From Myrica gale (Eukaryota > Streptophyta > Magnoliopsida > Fagales > Myricaceae), in NCBI GenBank assembly GCA_963930655.1, contig OZ005609.1, positions 19,169,001-19,233,000 of the forward strand: 64,000 nt of DNA. Reading direction: 5' to 3'. The notes under the pieces were generated by a model that ran no database searches, was not told where the DNA came from, and worked only from the letters and a program-made list of their open reading frames with translations. Below are positions 36,201 through 47,092 of this stretch, piece after piece; within the stretch, counting starts at the first letter, position 1, and each line of letters begins with the position of its first letter. The translations under genes and the position numbers were made by a program.

Positions 36201-38633
36201 AGAAACAAAAAATAAAAAAAGAAGTTGCAATGAAAAAAATGAGAGTTGTCCCAATTTGGGATGCCAGAGCTAATCCACCATTATGATTTTAAAAAATTAG
36301 AATCCTGGGCTAGTGTGGTGTGGTAAGCCCAAATTTCTAGTTTTTAACGAGTAGCATTCCAGACTAAGATCAAGCTAGATCATGGAGTTCATCCAGGCTT
36401 GCCATTAGGAATTAGAAAATTGGATTTTCCCTCTGGGAGGTTACCTGATTCTCTATCCCTTTTCTGTTACTTTTTGAGGTTACAGACATCTAACGGTATA
36501 GCACCACATCCCAGTATAGTTCTTTTCTACTGTTGACATCGTTTCGTTTGTTCCCTCTTTTAATAAAACTTTAACTTGCTTATCAAAAAACAGTATAGCT
36601 TCAACACACAATGATAGGTAGAGCAGCACATTATACACAGAAAAGTGCGAACAGTAGGTCTGGTGACTTTTTTTGTCCCCTTAAAAACCATGTGATCACT
36701 CAGGTTTACTGTTGTTTCCCGTGCACTAGATGGCATGGCATTTTTCCTTGCACTGAATGATTTGTCACCTTTCACTGAACGGCATGTCATATCATTTATC
36801 ATTTATCTCAAGCAAAACAACTCGTCATATATCCCATTTCACCACGTCCGCATAAGGCACTAGAACTGTCACCACCACCTTAGGAAACTCAAGTCTTCAA
36901 AGAGACAACCCAGAAGATGCGAACTAAACCAATCCCCCATACAAACGATGAAAGATTGATCAGGTACCAAGCTTTATATTTTGTTTCACCTTTTCTGATC
37001 TAACCGAAAAACATATTCAACTGATGTTACACCTGTTTCAAACAACACTTCAATGGAAAGACTAGGCTCCTCTTACGATGATGCCAGCAACTAACAAGTT
37101 GACATCATTGACTGTATAGCCCTATACCTCTGTTACTTTTATTTTTATTTTCTCTTTTGGGATTTGATTACTGGGATACCTAGGAATGTAAACTGATCCT
37201 CTTGGTTCAAGTGGAGGCCCGTTTTCTTGACTGATGTCAGCCACTGATTTGGCTTATTGAATCCGCCACCATCAGCGTTGGTGGTCAGTTTCATTAGTTT
37301 GGCGTTTGGCGTTTGGCTCAATTGGCGAGAAAACAACTAGACAGTGAGACAAAAGGAGGGACAAGGAGAGCGAGAGGATTGTGGCCGCATCACAGGGGAA
37401 ACTAGGGGTTTGCAAGTGGTAGTTCATGGGAGAGAAGAACCAACGGTGGTGGACTTTGGCCTTTGAGTACGACGGTGGCTGGGTTTGTGAGGCTGGAGGT
37501 TTCTGGCTAATAGAGGGAGAGGAGATGGAGGGGTGAAAGCAGGTATTGGGTAGGGTTTTTAGCAGAGTGAGAGGAGATAAAAAAAGTTAAAAGTTTGAAT
37601 TACATTCGGCTTTTTAATAAGTATATCTATTGGAAGAATATTATTCGTTTGCGTAGGTGGTTGGTTCACTGACTCCTTAAATCCAAGACTGTACGAGCTG
37701 GCCCAATCTAAAATTGGCCAACCCTAGTTGGGCCCTGTTGATTTCAGACAGGCCAGTTGAGCACGGCCCAATTATGTACACCCCTAGTGATACCAAGTTG
37801 AAGAACATAGGGTATAAAAGAAAAATGAGAGAAGGGGAAACAGAAAAGAGGCTGTGAGGGACAATGCCCTCCCGTCCACTAAGAACTATAATTTCAAAAT
37901 ACATGTATGTCAACAGGGGTTTGTATCAATACATTCTCAAGAGAATTACCTCAATTGGTGGAAAATATTTTACTTCCTACTAGGGTGTGATTTATAACTT
38001 CCTTACAGAATAAACACGTGATGTTGGACTGCAATTTCTTTTTTTTTTTCCTTTTATTATGGACTGAAGGAGTTCAGAAACATGGTTTACTCCCTGACGG
38101 TCTAGAAATTTGGTTGTGAAAGGTACTTTGATAAAATAGAGCAACTTGTAGTGACTGCGCTTGCCCAGAAATCGCAAATCTTTGTCAACGATATCTATAA
38201 GACATCCTAACCATCATTTTTGCTGTGTTTGACACCAAATTTTCATGCCTGCAGAATGAGAGCTATATCACACTGCGTGACCTGAAAGGATGTAAACTTT
38301 CAGGAAGTGTATTCAATATCCTTTTCAACCTCAACAAATTTATGGCCTTTGAAACTCGTGATCCATTTCTCATCCGTCAGGTACTTGAAATGCTTGCAAT
38401 TTTTAGTCTCTGTTTGACGATATGTTAGATAAAAATGGCTAGTACAGTGCTGCTGCCATTTTGGTGATAGAATGATGTCCTGATGTAAACAGGAACGTGA
38501 GAATCCAACATTGACAGAGTGGGATCGGTTTGCACATAGAGAATATATTAGGCTTTCCATGGAGGAAGATGTTGAAGATGCCTCTAATGGGAGTGCAGAA
38601 GTTTGGGATGAATCACTTGAAGCTCCTTTCTGA
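24205..38633 (+). CDS. Serine/threonine protein phosphatase 2A regulatory subunit B'' (EF-hand type), 12 coding exons
   Basis: Coding exons are 24205-24354, 25396-25638, 25769-25874, 25949-26048, 29655-29760, 29906-29996, 31976-32117, 32306-32453, 33336-33445, 33938-34094, 38255-38380 and 38493-38633. All introns are GT-AG, all junctions keep frame, and the sum is 1620 nt, giving 539 aa plus stop, the usual B'' length. The B'' subunit binds the PP2A A/C core and directs substrate choice; plant B'' proteins bind calcium through EF-hands. Three EF-type loops are visible: near residues 191-202 (DNDGTGFVT), 331-342 (DTDHDFLID) and 404-415 ([12 protein letters not shown]). Residues 60-120 form a Ser/Pro-rich linker. 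The C-terminus ends [11 protein letters not shown], a family signature. The start is the ATG at 24205; a second in-frame ATG at 24211 is equally possible. Introns 4, 6 and 10 (3.6, 2.0 and 4.2 kb) are swollen by transposons, but all exons look intact and functional. Confidence 0.95.
26098..26332. mobile_element. MITE in PP2A B'' intron 4
   Basis: GGGGGTGTTCGGCAGTAAAA at the left pairs loosely with TTTTCCACTCCCGATCACC at the right. The body GATGAAAAAGTGAAGAAAGAG resembles the GTGCGTTTG family. It begins 50 bp downstream of the intron 4 donor. Confidence 0.55.
26729..26979 (+). mobile_element. TRIM retrotransposon in PP2A B'' intron 4
   Basis: Short terminal direct repeats start TGTTAAAGAATATAA and end in CA: 26729-26778 (50 bp, shortened) and 26901-26979 (79 bp, ending TTAACA). 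The shared 3' part is GGGATAAGTGGTA. The left repeat is followed at once by TGGTATCAGAGT, the primer binding site for initiator Met tRNA. The right one is preceded by a purine tract GTGAGAGGGAG. The internal domain of 122 bp has no coding capacity. No 5-bp TSD is seen. Confidence 0.8.
27368..27766 (-). mobile_element. LINE 3' end in PP2A B'' intron 4
   Basis: The minus frame reads [20 protein letters not shown] then FEDLA, the conserved end of plant L1 polyproteins. The tail is at the left (TTTTTTTGATAAGTAAG on the plus strand). 5'-truncated. Confidence 0.7.
28005..28232. mobile_element. Tail-to-tail pair of LINE 3' UTR fragments in intron 4
   Basis: 28005-28118 is a LINE 3' UTR in minus orientation (ACTATACTGAAAAC, AAGCTAAAAAACTAAG). 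28120-28232 is one in plus orientation ending ACTTATCAAAAAAAAA. Both match tails at 18480 and 35340. Confidence 0.55.
28240..28660 (+). mobile_element. LINE zf-RVT fragment in intron 4
   Basis: The plus frame reads [20 protein letters not shown], then IWKMIPACI with a stop, then [14 protein letters not shown], the C-terminal zinc-binding module of an L1 polyprotein with in-frame stops. It runs with the host gene's sense strand. Confidence 0.75.
28665..29013. mobile_element. MITE-like AT-rich element in intron 4
   Basis: Right end AAGCACAAACAAACATAGCCTT matches the AAGGCTATGTTTG terminus of the MITE at 17291. The left border is uncertain. Confidence 0.45.
30005..30213. repeat. Two tandem copies of a 103-bp unit in intron 6
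   Basis: TCAACCTGTTAGTCTCTTTA begins at 30005 and 30108, and both copies run to TTTCATCCTTCC and TTTGTAATGT. The first copy starts 9 bp after the exon 6 donor. Confidence 0.85.
31150..31935. other. Possible organelle-derived insert in intron 6
   Basis: Base composition and phrases such as GGCTTAGCTCCCGCCC and GGTAGCGACGCTATACC differ from the surrounding intron and remind me of plant mitochondrial spacer DNA. No mitochondrial gene is recognised, so this is only a suspicion. Confidence 0.25.
34380..35150 (-). mobile_element. Decayed Ty1/copia reverse transcriptase/RNase H fragment in intron 10
   Basis: The minus strand reads pieces such as [15 protein letters not shown] (the YVDD catalytic motif context) near 35040, then [14 protein letters not shown]. 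Further downstream come TKSSY and MAHGICEF-like pieces, broken by stops and shifts. This order is that of copia RT then RNase H. Antisense to the host gene. Confidence 0.7.
35329..35349 (+). mobile_element. LINE poly(A) tail remnant
   Basis: AACTTATCAAAAAAAAAA is the same tail signature as at 28220 and 36583. Confidence 0.45.
35490..35990. mobile_element. Inverted pair of LINE 3' ends in intron 10
   Basis: 35490-35695 (plus) and about 35727-35960 (minus) are copies of the same L1 3' end, both encoding the [10 protein letters not shown]-type terminus, arranged tail to tail with a spacer of about 30 bp. The arms are clearly similar over about 200 bp by eye. Confidence 0.8.
37145..37336 (-). 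other. Unrecognised frame in intron 10
   Basis: A 63-codon minus frame ([20 protein letters not shown] and onward to [13 protein letters not shown]) has a non-repetitive, protein-like composition. I do not recognise a family. It may be a captured gene fragment. Antisense to PP2A B''. Confidence 0.25.
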
Positions 38634-39230
38634 GTTCAGTTAGGTAGGGCTACTTGAGTTCCTATCATGACGGTTCGTATTCTTTTCTTCTTCTTCCTGT
38701 CTTTTCTCGTCTTTTTTCCGGAGGTTAATTTATGGTGTCTATGTGTGTATTTAAGCTTTAAATGTGAGATAATTCAACGGTTGCCACAAGTCAGCTAATT
38801 TGAATTAATTTTTTTGTCGCCAGAACAATATAGACTTTCAGGCATAGCTCTGTGTGTGTTTCTGTGTTGTTGTACGAATTAACTATTGTCCGTGGCATGG
38901 GCTCTCACTACCAGAGAGACACTAGAATCCTAGGTATGGAAGTATCTTAGACCTCGCATATTTCATGCTGTGTGGCTTGAAAAAGAATTTGGGTAAAACA
39001 CGTGGTTGGCTTCCTAAAGCCAGCGTTATGCTAATGTCTTACACGCTGCATATTTCCTGTTCTATAGCTTAACACATTCGGTGGGTTCTCTGAAACCAAT
39101 GTGTTAAACTTGTAGAATAGTTGGATGATAGCATCTGATTTTGGCGATGTTCTCTCCCTCTCCCTCTCCCTGCCTCCCTCCCTCCCCCTACAGTCCTTCG
39201 CACTGCACCGTTGCTGCCACAAACCACCTT
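38634..39230 (+). other. 3' UTR and downstream flank of PP2A B''
   Basis: Sequence after the TGA at 38631-38633 has T-rich stretches but no decisive polyadenylation signal. A CT-rich microsatellite (CTCCCTCTCCC and similar) lies at 39155-39190. Confidence 0.4.
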
Positions 39231-39235
39231 TTTCT

Positions 39236-39556
39236 CTATAACACCGTTATTGTTAGTGTCTTGTTATCTCCAGGAGTAGTATGGACGTCATAACAAGGAT
39301 TTGTTGAGATTATCCACAAGAAATTCATATATTCGTCCTTCGTCCCTGTAGGTCTTGCCAAGGAAGCTCCGGATTGTATTTCTGTATTTGGATATCCGTC
39401 AAAGACGCTGTCGAACTCAAATACCAGTTCTTGAATGGTCTGTGCGGGTACCTCAACGTCATCAAAGGTGAATTCTCTACCTGGCTGTTTGGATTGGATT
39501 ATTGCTGTGCCGGAGGTGAAAATGGTCAGATCTTTCTGCATTGAATTGGCAAACAA
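39236..39556 (-). CDS. Unidentified 106-codon frame, possible gene fragment
   Basis: The frame reads TIFTSGTAIIQSKQPGREFT then FDDVEVPAQTIQELVFEFDS and YPNTEIQSGASLARPTGTKD. Composition is protein-like and free of low complexity, unlike nearby chance frames. There is no clear ATG context, no domain that I recognise, and upstream translation breaks after about ten codons. It may be a fragment of a host gene or of a transposon polyprotein. Confidence 0.3.
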   Translation of the reverse strand: MFANSMQKDLTIFTSGTAIIQSKQPGREFTFDDVEVPAQTIQELVFEFDSVFDGYPNTEIQSGASLARPTGTKDEYMNFLWIISTNPCYDVHTTPGDNKTLTITVL

Positions 39557-40089
39557 TGAGGAGACTTGTAAAGGATTACACCTTTACATCACCCCAAACG
39601 CTCTCCTGTGGCCAATTATATAATGCCGGGTTAAAGTAGTTCGGAGCACTTAGTGTATTTCCATTTCTTTTTCTCTCTTTTTAGTTATCTTTGTAAGATA
39701 ATATTTACCTCATTTATTTCCTCCCCTCTCTTTTCTCCAAAAAGTTAGTGGATGGTTTAATTTGTATGGGAAATCTCTGGGTAGTGCCTATAACAGTTTT
39801 GGCTGACTTGTCATTTGTCAATTTAAATCTATTTTGGTTAATCCTTTATGTTTATGGGAAAAAGAGAACTCTAAACTGTTCGATAATATCTCTTATAGTC
39901 TTATCTGAAACCAGGGGGGGAAAAAAGAGGCTGATCCGAAGATCTCTCTACATGCTTTGACAAGGTCATTAAATCCTAAAACTATGAGTAGTTGGGAGAG
40001 TGAGGGGACAAAATGTCATAATTTTAATTGATTATGAGAGTACCTATATTATTTGGACCCTTTTATAGTAAAAAGGGGACAATTAAAGA

Positions 40090-40330
40090 CTAACACAGGA
40101 GAGGAGATAAAGGTGCGGGTGGAAAATGGTGAGCGGTTCATAGTGAGGGAAAGACTGATGATGTGAAGGTTACTATCCAAGGTAACAGTTTCTTAATTGA
40201 TGCCTATGTGCTGACCTTAGCTGTGTGTGATATGGTTTTGGGAGTATATTGGTTGAGGATTTTTGGGTAGATTTTGTGGAATTTCTCTAAACTATCTATG
40301 GAGTCCAATTGAGGGCAGGGAGATTTTGTT
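40090..40330 (+). mobile_element. Ty3/gypsy aspartic protease-region fragment
   Basis: The plus strand reads VKVTIQGNSFLIDAYVLTLA then VCDMVLGVYWLRIFG and, after a stop, ILWNFSKLSME, the protease-to-RT linker of plant gypsy polyproteins. It is bounded on the right by the hAT relic at about 40331. Confidence 0.75.
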
Positions 40331-40766
40331 ACAATTCTATAATTGAAGATTTCATTAAATTAATATATCACATACATTAATAACAGAAAAATGATACAAA
40401 ATTACAAATAAACATATAAATAAAATCTACAAATAATACAAATTTACATTCTAAAAAAATCTACAAATATTACAAATTAGATTATCCAACATGAATAGTT
40501 GAATTGAATGGAATAAAATGTTGATCATTTAATCAAAACACCACTATCATATGATTTTGGTAGTGTTAGTTTTGCATGACCTTTTCATTTATGCCCATAA
40601 TATTTAATGATCAGCTACAAAAGATTGGTCACTAATGACTAAACTAATTTATCTAATGCATAACAACACCTAATTGATTACTTTCCATTTTACAAAACAA
40701 TGAAACATCACCATATCAAAATGATCAAATTTACAAAATAATGAAAATTGTGAAATATGTGCACAA

Positions 40767-42370
40767 CACCATGTCCATCATTAAAAAAAATATGAATCCA
40801 AAAAATAATTGTTTATGTTTATTGCATACTCATAGTAAATAAAGAACAAAATAAAACAAACTCCCCAAAATCTAAATTACTAATTACCAATCAATCCAAT
40901 TATCTAAAATTCTAAGTAACAATTATTAATCTAATATTATGGACATTTTCCTTAAAAGCAAAAAACAATATACTAACACCTAAAGTCTAATACTCATATT
41001 GTAACAATTAAAATGAATTACAATACCTCCCTCTAATCGTCCACATCAAGAGTCATGTTATCCGTGTTGGAGACCGAAGTAATAGACATCAGTTGTGTAG
41101 GGTTATTAGTCATGTCTGGAAACAATAAGTGTTTATAAAAAATGAACATTTAAAATAAACATGTAACAATTAAAATAAACTAAACAAAGAAAACATTACC
41201 TTTTTGCACATTATAACTTTCCAAATATTATGTTTCATCACCAATCTCAAGTTCACATTCAAGTTACAACACCATGTCCATCATTAAAAAAAGTGAAATA
41301 TACAAATACCACACTGGGTTTTAACGCCTTTTGTGAAAACTCATCAAGTTTTAAAAAGTTTCAAATTGCTCACTAGGTTTATCATTTTTGTATAAAAACT
41401 CACTAAACTCAATGCCGTTAGCCCCGTTTAACGAAAAATTTATTACGTCCAATCACAATATGACACATGTCACTAAATAATTCAACGGACCTCCCCCATC
41501 ACGCAACCCATGCCGACGAGTGGAGGAGGTCCACCCATGGCCGTCCAGAACTGGGCGGTCAGTGGTGGAGGGGGGAGACCCTCCTCCCCCGGAGGCGCCA
41601 GGTCCCCTCCACAGTGAAAGGATCGGGGTTGCCTGATCCTTTTGTTTTTTTACAATTAATAATGTTTTTTTTGTTAATTTTCTATTTCTTTTTAATTTTT
41701 ATTTATTTAGTGACACGTGTCATATTATGATTGGACGTGATAGATTTCCCGTTAAACGGAGCTAACGGCATTGAGTTCAGTGAGTTTTTATACAAAAATG
41801 ATAAAACCTAGTGAGCAATTTGCAACTTTTTAAAACCCGGTGAGTTTTCACAAAAGGCATTAAAACCTAGTGTGATATTTGTAGATTTCCCTTAAAAAAA
41901 ATCTGAATCCAAAAAATAATTGTTTATGTTTATTGCATACTCATAGTAAATAAAGAACAAAATAAACAAACCCCCCAAAATCTAAATTACTAATTACCAA
42001 TAAATCCAATTATCTAAAATTCTAAGTAACAATTATTAATCTAATATTATGGACATTTTCCTTAAAAGCAAAAAACAATATACTAACATCTAAAGTCTAA
42101 TACTCATATTGTAACAATTAAAATGAAATACAATACCTCCCTCTAATCGTCCACATCAAGAGTCATGTTATCCGTGTTGGAGACCGAAATAATCGACATA
42201 AGTTGTGTAGGGTTATTAGTCATGTCTGGAAACAAAGAGTGTTTATAAAAAATGAACATTTAAAATAAACATGTAACAATTAAAATAAACTAAACAAAGA
42301 AAACATTACCTTTTTGCACATTATAACTTTCCAAATATTATGTTCCATCACCAATCTCAAGTTCACATTC
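40767..42370. repeat. Tandem duplication of about 500 bp inside the hAT relic
   Basis: 40767-41262 is repeated at 41267-41283 plus 41901-42370, with near-identical sequence (for example TCTAATCGTCCACATCAAGA in both). The second copy is split by the Mutator-like element. Confidence 0.9.
41293..41891. mobile_element. Long-TIR Mutator-like non-autonomous element, copy 2, with 9-bp TSD
   Basis: TIRs are about 188 bp (41293-41480 and 41702-41891), and the GC-rich core carries no intact ORF. The 9-bp direct repeat TTAAAAAAA flanks it (41284-41292 and 41892-41900), the TSD length typical of Mutator-like elements. An uninterrupted paralogous site at 40781-40790 shows the pre-insertion state. Confidence 0.9.
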
Positions 42371-44127
42371 AGCATCTTCATGAATGTCCGTAGATTGCAA
42401 CCAATTCTGAGCACATATAAGACCCTCCACTATTTTCGGAGACAGAAAGTTTCGAAAAGCATCCAATACATGTCCTCTTGTGCTGAAGAACGACTCAGAT
42501 GGCACGGTTGTAATGGGATGACAAGTACATCTTGATCAATCCGACCAAATATATGGAACTTAAATTGATTCACTTTCCACGACGCTAGAAAATCAAAATC
42601 TTCAATCTTAGGTTGAGGAGCCTCCTTCAGATATATATCCACCTTAGACGTGGTTTCTAGGACATCTTCCTGCTCCATAAAAGATATATATACATTCCAC
42701 GTGCGTTCTTCTGTATCATTTCTACCAAAAATAGATTCATCAATTTCTCTTGTTGTCCCTTGACGCTTTTAATTATTATCATAACCAAAAATAACATTAT
42801 ACTCCATAAATAATCAATCCAATGTACTTCTAACCAAATCAGTCATCGATCAACCCTCCTCCTTGCCTAATGTCTTAAAGAACCAAAAACACAATCAAAC
42901 CAACTTCAATTGGGGATCAAGTGTTGCTGCCACAAACAATAGTCTATTCACCTTCCTCTGATTACCTCAATATTTATCATACTTTACTTGCATCCTCTTC
43001 GGCATATCCACCAATGATGCATCCTCACTTTGAGCAAATTCCTTCAATTGGTTGTGAATCAAAGCCAACTGTGTACAAAACAGGTTTGCAGTAACAGTCT
43101 TCGAAGCAGATATCTTCAGTGTGACATCATAAAACAACTTCAAAAAGTTTATAAAATGTCTCGCATGCACTCAATCTTCTGTAGTTGGAGACCCTAACTC
43201 CATCTCATCCCCGTCATCAGTTAAGAAATCCAAAAATCTCAACCTGTCATCGAAAGCCAACATATCACTAAAAAACATCTTCATACTTCTTTGCAGACTC
43301 CAACATAATATATGTCGAATTCCACCTTGTAATTATATCAAGTTGCAAGAATCCATCAAGTTGATGGGATTACTTAACATACTTCACACAATTTCTAACT
43401 CTAACCACCGAATCATCTAATTCTTTCAAACCGTCGTACACAATCAAGTTTAAGATATGTGCACAACATCTCGTGTATAAATTCATGCCCACAAACAACT
43501 CATCTCACCCTACCATCAGCAAGTGCCACTTGTCTCCTTTTTAAAATGATCAACTGCAACAAATTCACATAATCGACAGAGACGAGAGATAGAGAGATGG
43601 AGACAGAGAGATAGAGACAGACAAACAAACAAATAGAGACAGGGAGAGAGAGAGAGAAAGACATACATAAAGAGAGAAGCAACGGAACTCGGAGAGAGAG
43701 AGAGAAAGAGATTGTAACAGAAGAGAGAGAGAGACTGTAATGGAAGTTATCGTCGAACAGAGAGAGAAAGAGAGTTGAGGGATTGAGGCTTGAGGGCTGA
43801 GGGTCGCGAAGGAGAGACCGAGAGGGGGATTATGGTTTTCTCAAGAAGCAAAATATTGTGGATTGATAAATATATTTAAAAAAACTATACGGCATTGTTC
43901 TATTTAAAATAGAACGAATTCGTTTTACTATTAAGTAAAAAAAACACGAAATTGGTTTTCCAATAAACCGGCTGAAACTTCCACTTCCGGTTTCACCTCC
44001 AGGAAATTTCAAAAAACCACCTCCAGTTCCGATTTCTGGAAGCTACGAACATCAGCTTCTAGGAACCAATGACAGAACCGAAGTCGGAGATCTGCAGGAG
44101 GCTAGACCGAACTGACACCCCTACTTT

Positions 44128-44742
44128 GAGCCACATTTTCTCAAAACGAAAAGGCTTCTTAAGGCCCCCAAACCTGCCACTTTGCAACAAAATCGGGAAA
44201 TGATTCAAAAACAAACAAGGTAGCCACCTATGGATAAGCTCCGGATACAATGAATCCCAACAAGTACTAACAAGAAAACGGTTAATCCTATACCATGATT
44301 GAGTAGATCTACCATTGGACCATGTGAACAACCCACCAACCAAAAGAAGATCCATAAGCTCAAGCTTGGATAAGAAATCCGAGAACACCATTACCCCCAC
44401 CACCTGACCGCTCTTCAGGAAAATGAGTCACATTAAAGACACCCCCAATACACCAAGGGAGATTCCACCAACTGTGAATCCCCGCCAACTCATACCAAAA
44501 AAGCCTCCAAATACTATCGTCGTTGGGACCATAAACTCTCGAAAAGATCCACTGAACCCCGTCATCGATATTCTTGAAAATCATTGAAACGCTCCAACAC
44601 ACCACTTAACCAACTCCATACTGCAAGAATCTCAAAGACACAAAATACCTATCGACGCTCCCTCATTCTCCAAGCAACACCACTTCACACGAGGCCCCAT
44701 TCCCGCAAAACTTCTCACCCAGGTACGAGAAACCACCGCTAC
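44128..44742 (-). mobile_element. LINE endonuclease-domain part (3' segment of the split LINE)
   Basis: Minus frames read VQWIFSRVYGPNDDSIWRLF, WNLPWCIGGVFNVTHFPEER and LMDLLLVGGLFTWSNGRSTQ, the core of the L1 apurinic endonuclease domain. A few stops and shifts are present. It is truncated by the hAT end at 44127 and split from its upstream part by solo LTR B. Confidence 0.85.
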
Positions 44743-47044
44743 TGTAAGACCCCAAAGAAACCCGTGTCTACTTCATTACAAGATGAAGGATTCCATGGCC
44801 TATTTTGTATTAAAAGAGACCTTGCTTGGCCAAGGCATGATTTAATGTTAAGAAAATGTATATATAGTTATTTTGAATTTCCAATATGTGATGTTATGAT
44901 TCAAATGCCATGGATGGAATTTAAATTTTATAGTAACCGATTTCATGTTGCTAGATTAATTGCATTTTTCTTTTCAATATCCTTGATTATTTTTGAAGGA
45001 TTATCTTATGGATGATGTTATTGGGCTGCTAAGAATTTTATGTTGGGCTTTAAAACCTAAGGCAATGGGCTGATGATGGGCTACTCCAACTTGGCCGAAT
45101 ATTAGGTGTAATTGGGCCATTGAAATATTGTTTATGGGCTGCCCTAATATTTGAGATAGTGGGCCCTTTGGATTGTGATATCGGGCTGCTATAAGACTTA
45201 GAATATTAAGTGGATATTGGGCCTTTAAATTTATGATAATGAGCTTTAAAATAATCATGAAAATGGGCTTTAAAAGTCATGGTATTGGGCTGCCATGAAA
45301 CCCATGATAATGGGCCTTGGAATGTTGTTATTGGGCCTTAGAGAATTTGGTCATTGGGCCTTAGCCCTTGGGCTTATGAATTGGGCTTTAGGTGGTAATG
45401 TTGGGCCTTGAATAAATGATTTATTGGGCTGCCCAATGGGCCTTGAGATTAAGCTAATGATACTAGATTAGTAGTGCTAACCTTCATTAAGTTTACTAAG
45501 TAACTAGATTGTGTTAAGTGAACTAAGTAGTTGGAATTCAACTAAATGAACTAAGTTAGTTGGCCAAGCATTGAATGAAGGATTTGAGTTGTGTGGCTAG
45601 GGGTGAATGTCGACCAAGACAAGAGACAAGACAATGACAAAAGCTGAAAAGTAGAGAAAAAGGTGGGTTTTACCTCTTGGCCGAATTCCTTGTCCAAATT
45701 CACTCCATTTTACCTTTTGTGAGAAGTCTTGCACGCCTAGCATCACCCTCACACACTCATTTCACATTTGGGGTCATTTGGTCGTGCAACACCAAGCCAA
45801 AAGAGAGAAACACAAAGCCAAGAGAAGAGAAGAGAAATCCGAACCAAGAAGAGAGAAAGAGAGAACCAAGGGAGAAGATAAACCAAAGCTTTAAACCAAA
45901 AGGTGGGATTTGAAGCTTGAACCAAGGGGAAACCCGTGTGACAAGGGAGAAGAAGAGGGAGAAGAAGGAGGTAAAGGAAAAGAAGAAGTTTTGCAAGGAG
46001 AAAACAAGGGAACACCAAGGTAAAATTTGGGTCTACCATTTTGGCCGAACTTCATGTATTTGGATCTTGGATTTTTATGTTGTATTTTGGTTAGATCTTG
46101 AATATTTATGAAACCCTAAGGTGTCTAAGTGTTAGATCTGGCCATGTATGTCTTGGATCTAAGGTTGTATGTTAAGAAAAATGCAAAGGGAGAGCAATGT
46201 ATGTTAAAGGAAGTTAGATCTAAGTTTATGCTAAGTTGGTTGGTTGTAAGTTGTAAATCTCCCTAGATCTATGATTATGGATGTGTTTGAATGTTAGATC
46301 TGGTCATGTTATTCATGAATAATGAAAGTGTGAAGTAAATGCATGCAAAGGTGAATTGTAGAATGCAAGGGTAGCATGATATAATTTTAGCATGAAAATG
46401 TGATGTTATGGGTTATGGCCGAACCATATATGCCCTAGGTTTCCAAGAGAAATTTTGTGTATGTATAGATCTGGATATTTGCCATGTTATATGCAAGATT
46501 AATGACCTAATGCATGGTAGATAATTATGTTATGTAAAGGATGCATGCAAATTGAAGAAAACATAATTATTTGGATGAAAAACATGTGCTGGCCGAATTA
46601 TATAATGCATGGTGTCTTGTGGTTGTGTTTTGATTTTTAGATCCTAGGTTGTGAAATTGTTGAGTGGAGGATGGGATCACCATTGGAGTTGAAGTTGTGA
46701 TTAAAGGATGCATAAAATTTAGTGTTGGCCGAATGTTTAAGGTGAAGGAACCCCAATTGTAAATTATGATAAATAGGTTATAATTGTTGTGTTGGATACT
46801 TGAAATTGGGGATTAGGCTAATTGGAATAATATTGAGGAACCATGAACATGTGATGAAATATTCGAAACCCTAATTAGGGTTAGTATCTCGGATTAATTG
46901 AGGTTTAAGGTCCAAATCAAGATTTAATCATGATTAAATTTATTGATGGTTTAATGTAAGGTTTTAGGGGAGCACATGTAATAATGGGAGACTTAGGTTT
47001 AATCCTAAATCCATTAGTGTCGATTAAACCCTAAAAGAGACATG

Positions 47045-47092
<48 letters not shown>

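Larger units (their letters stand above)
40331..44127 (-). mobile_element. hAT transposon relic with transposase pieces and internal tandem duplication
   Basis: The 5' end on the minus strand is at about 44127 (TAGGGGTGTCAGTTCGG), followed by CCGGTT-rich subterminal sequence and a CT/GA-rich leader (43500-43800). Transposase remnants follow, including a dimerisation region near 42372-42640 (VDIYLKEAPQPKIEDFDFLA, then after a shift VPSESFFSTRGHVLDAFRNF and AQNWLQS). The coding part has frameshifts and stops. The 3' portion 40331-40620 matches the hAT relic at 6080-6315. It contains the duplication and the Mutator-like copy listed separately. Confidence 0.75.

Noticed and set aside
43500-43820. 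GA-rich tract as a possible regulatory element
   Set aside because: It corresponds to the CT-rich leader found in the hAT relics and lies within that element.
45749-46039. Overlapping long frames rich in Phe/Leu or Lys/Glu in LTR B
   Set aside because: They arise from a purine-rich tract (AAGAGAGAAAG and similar); both strands stay open by composition only.
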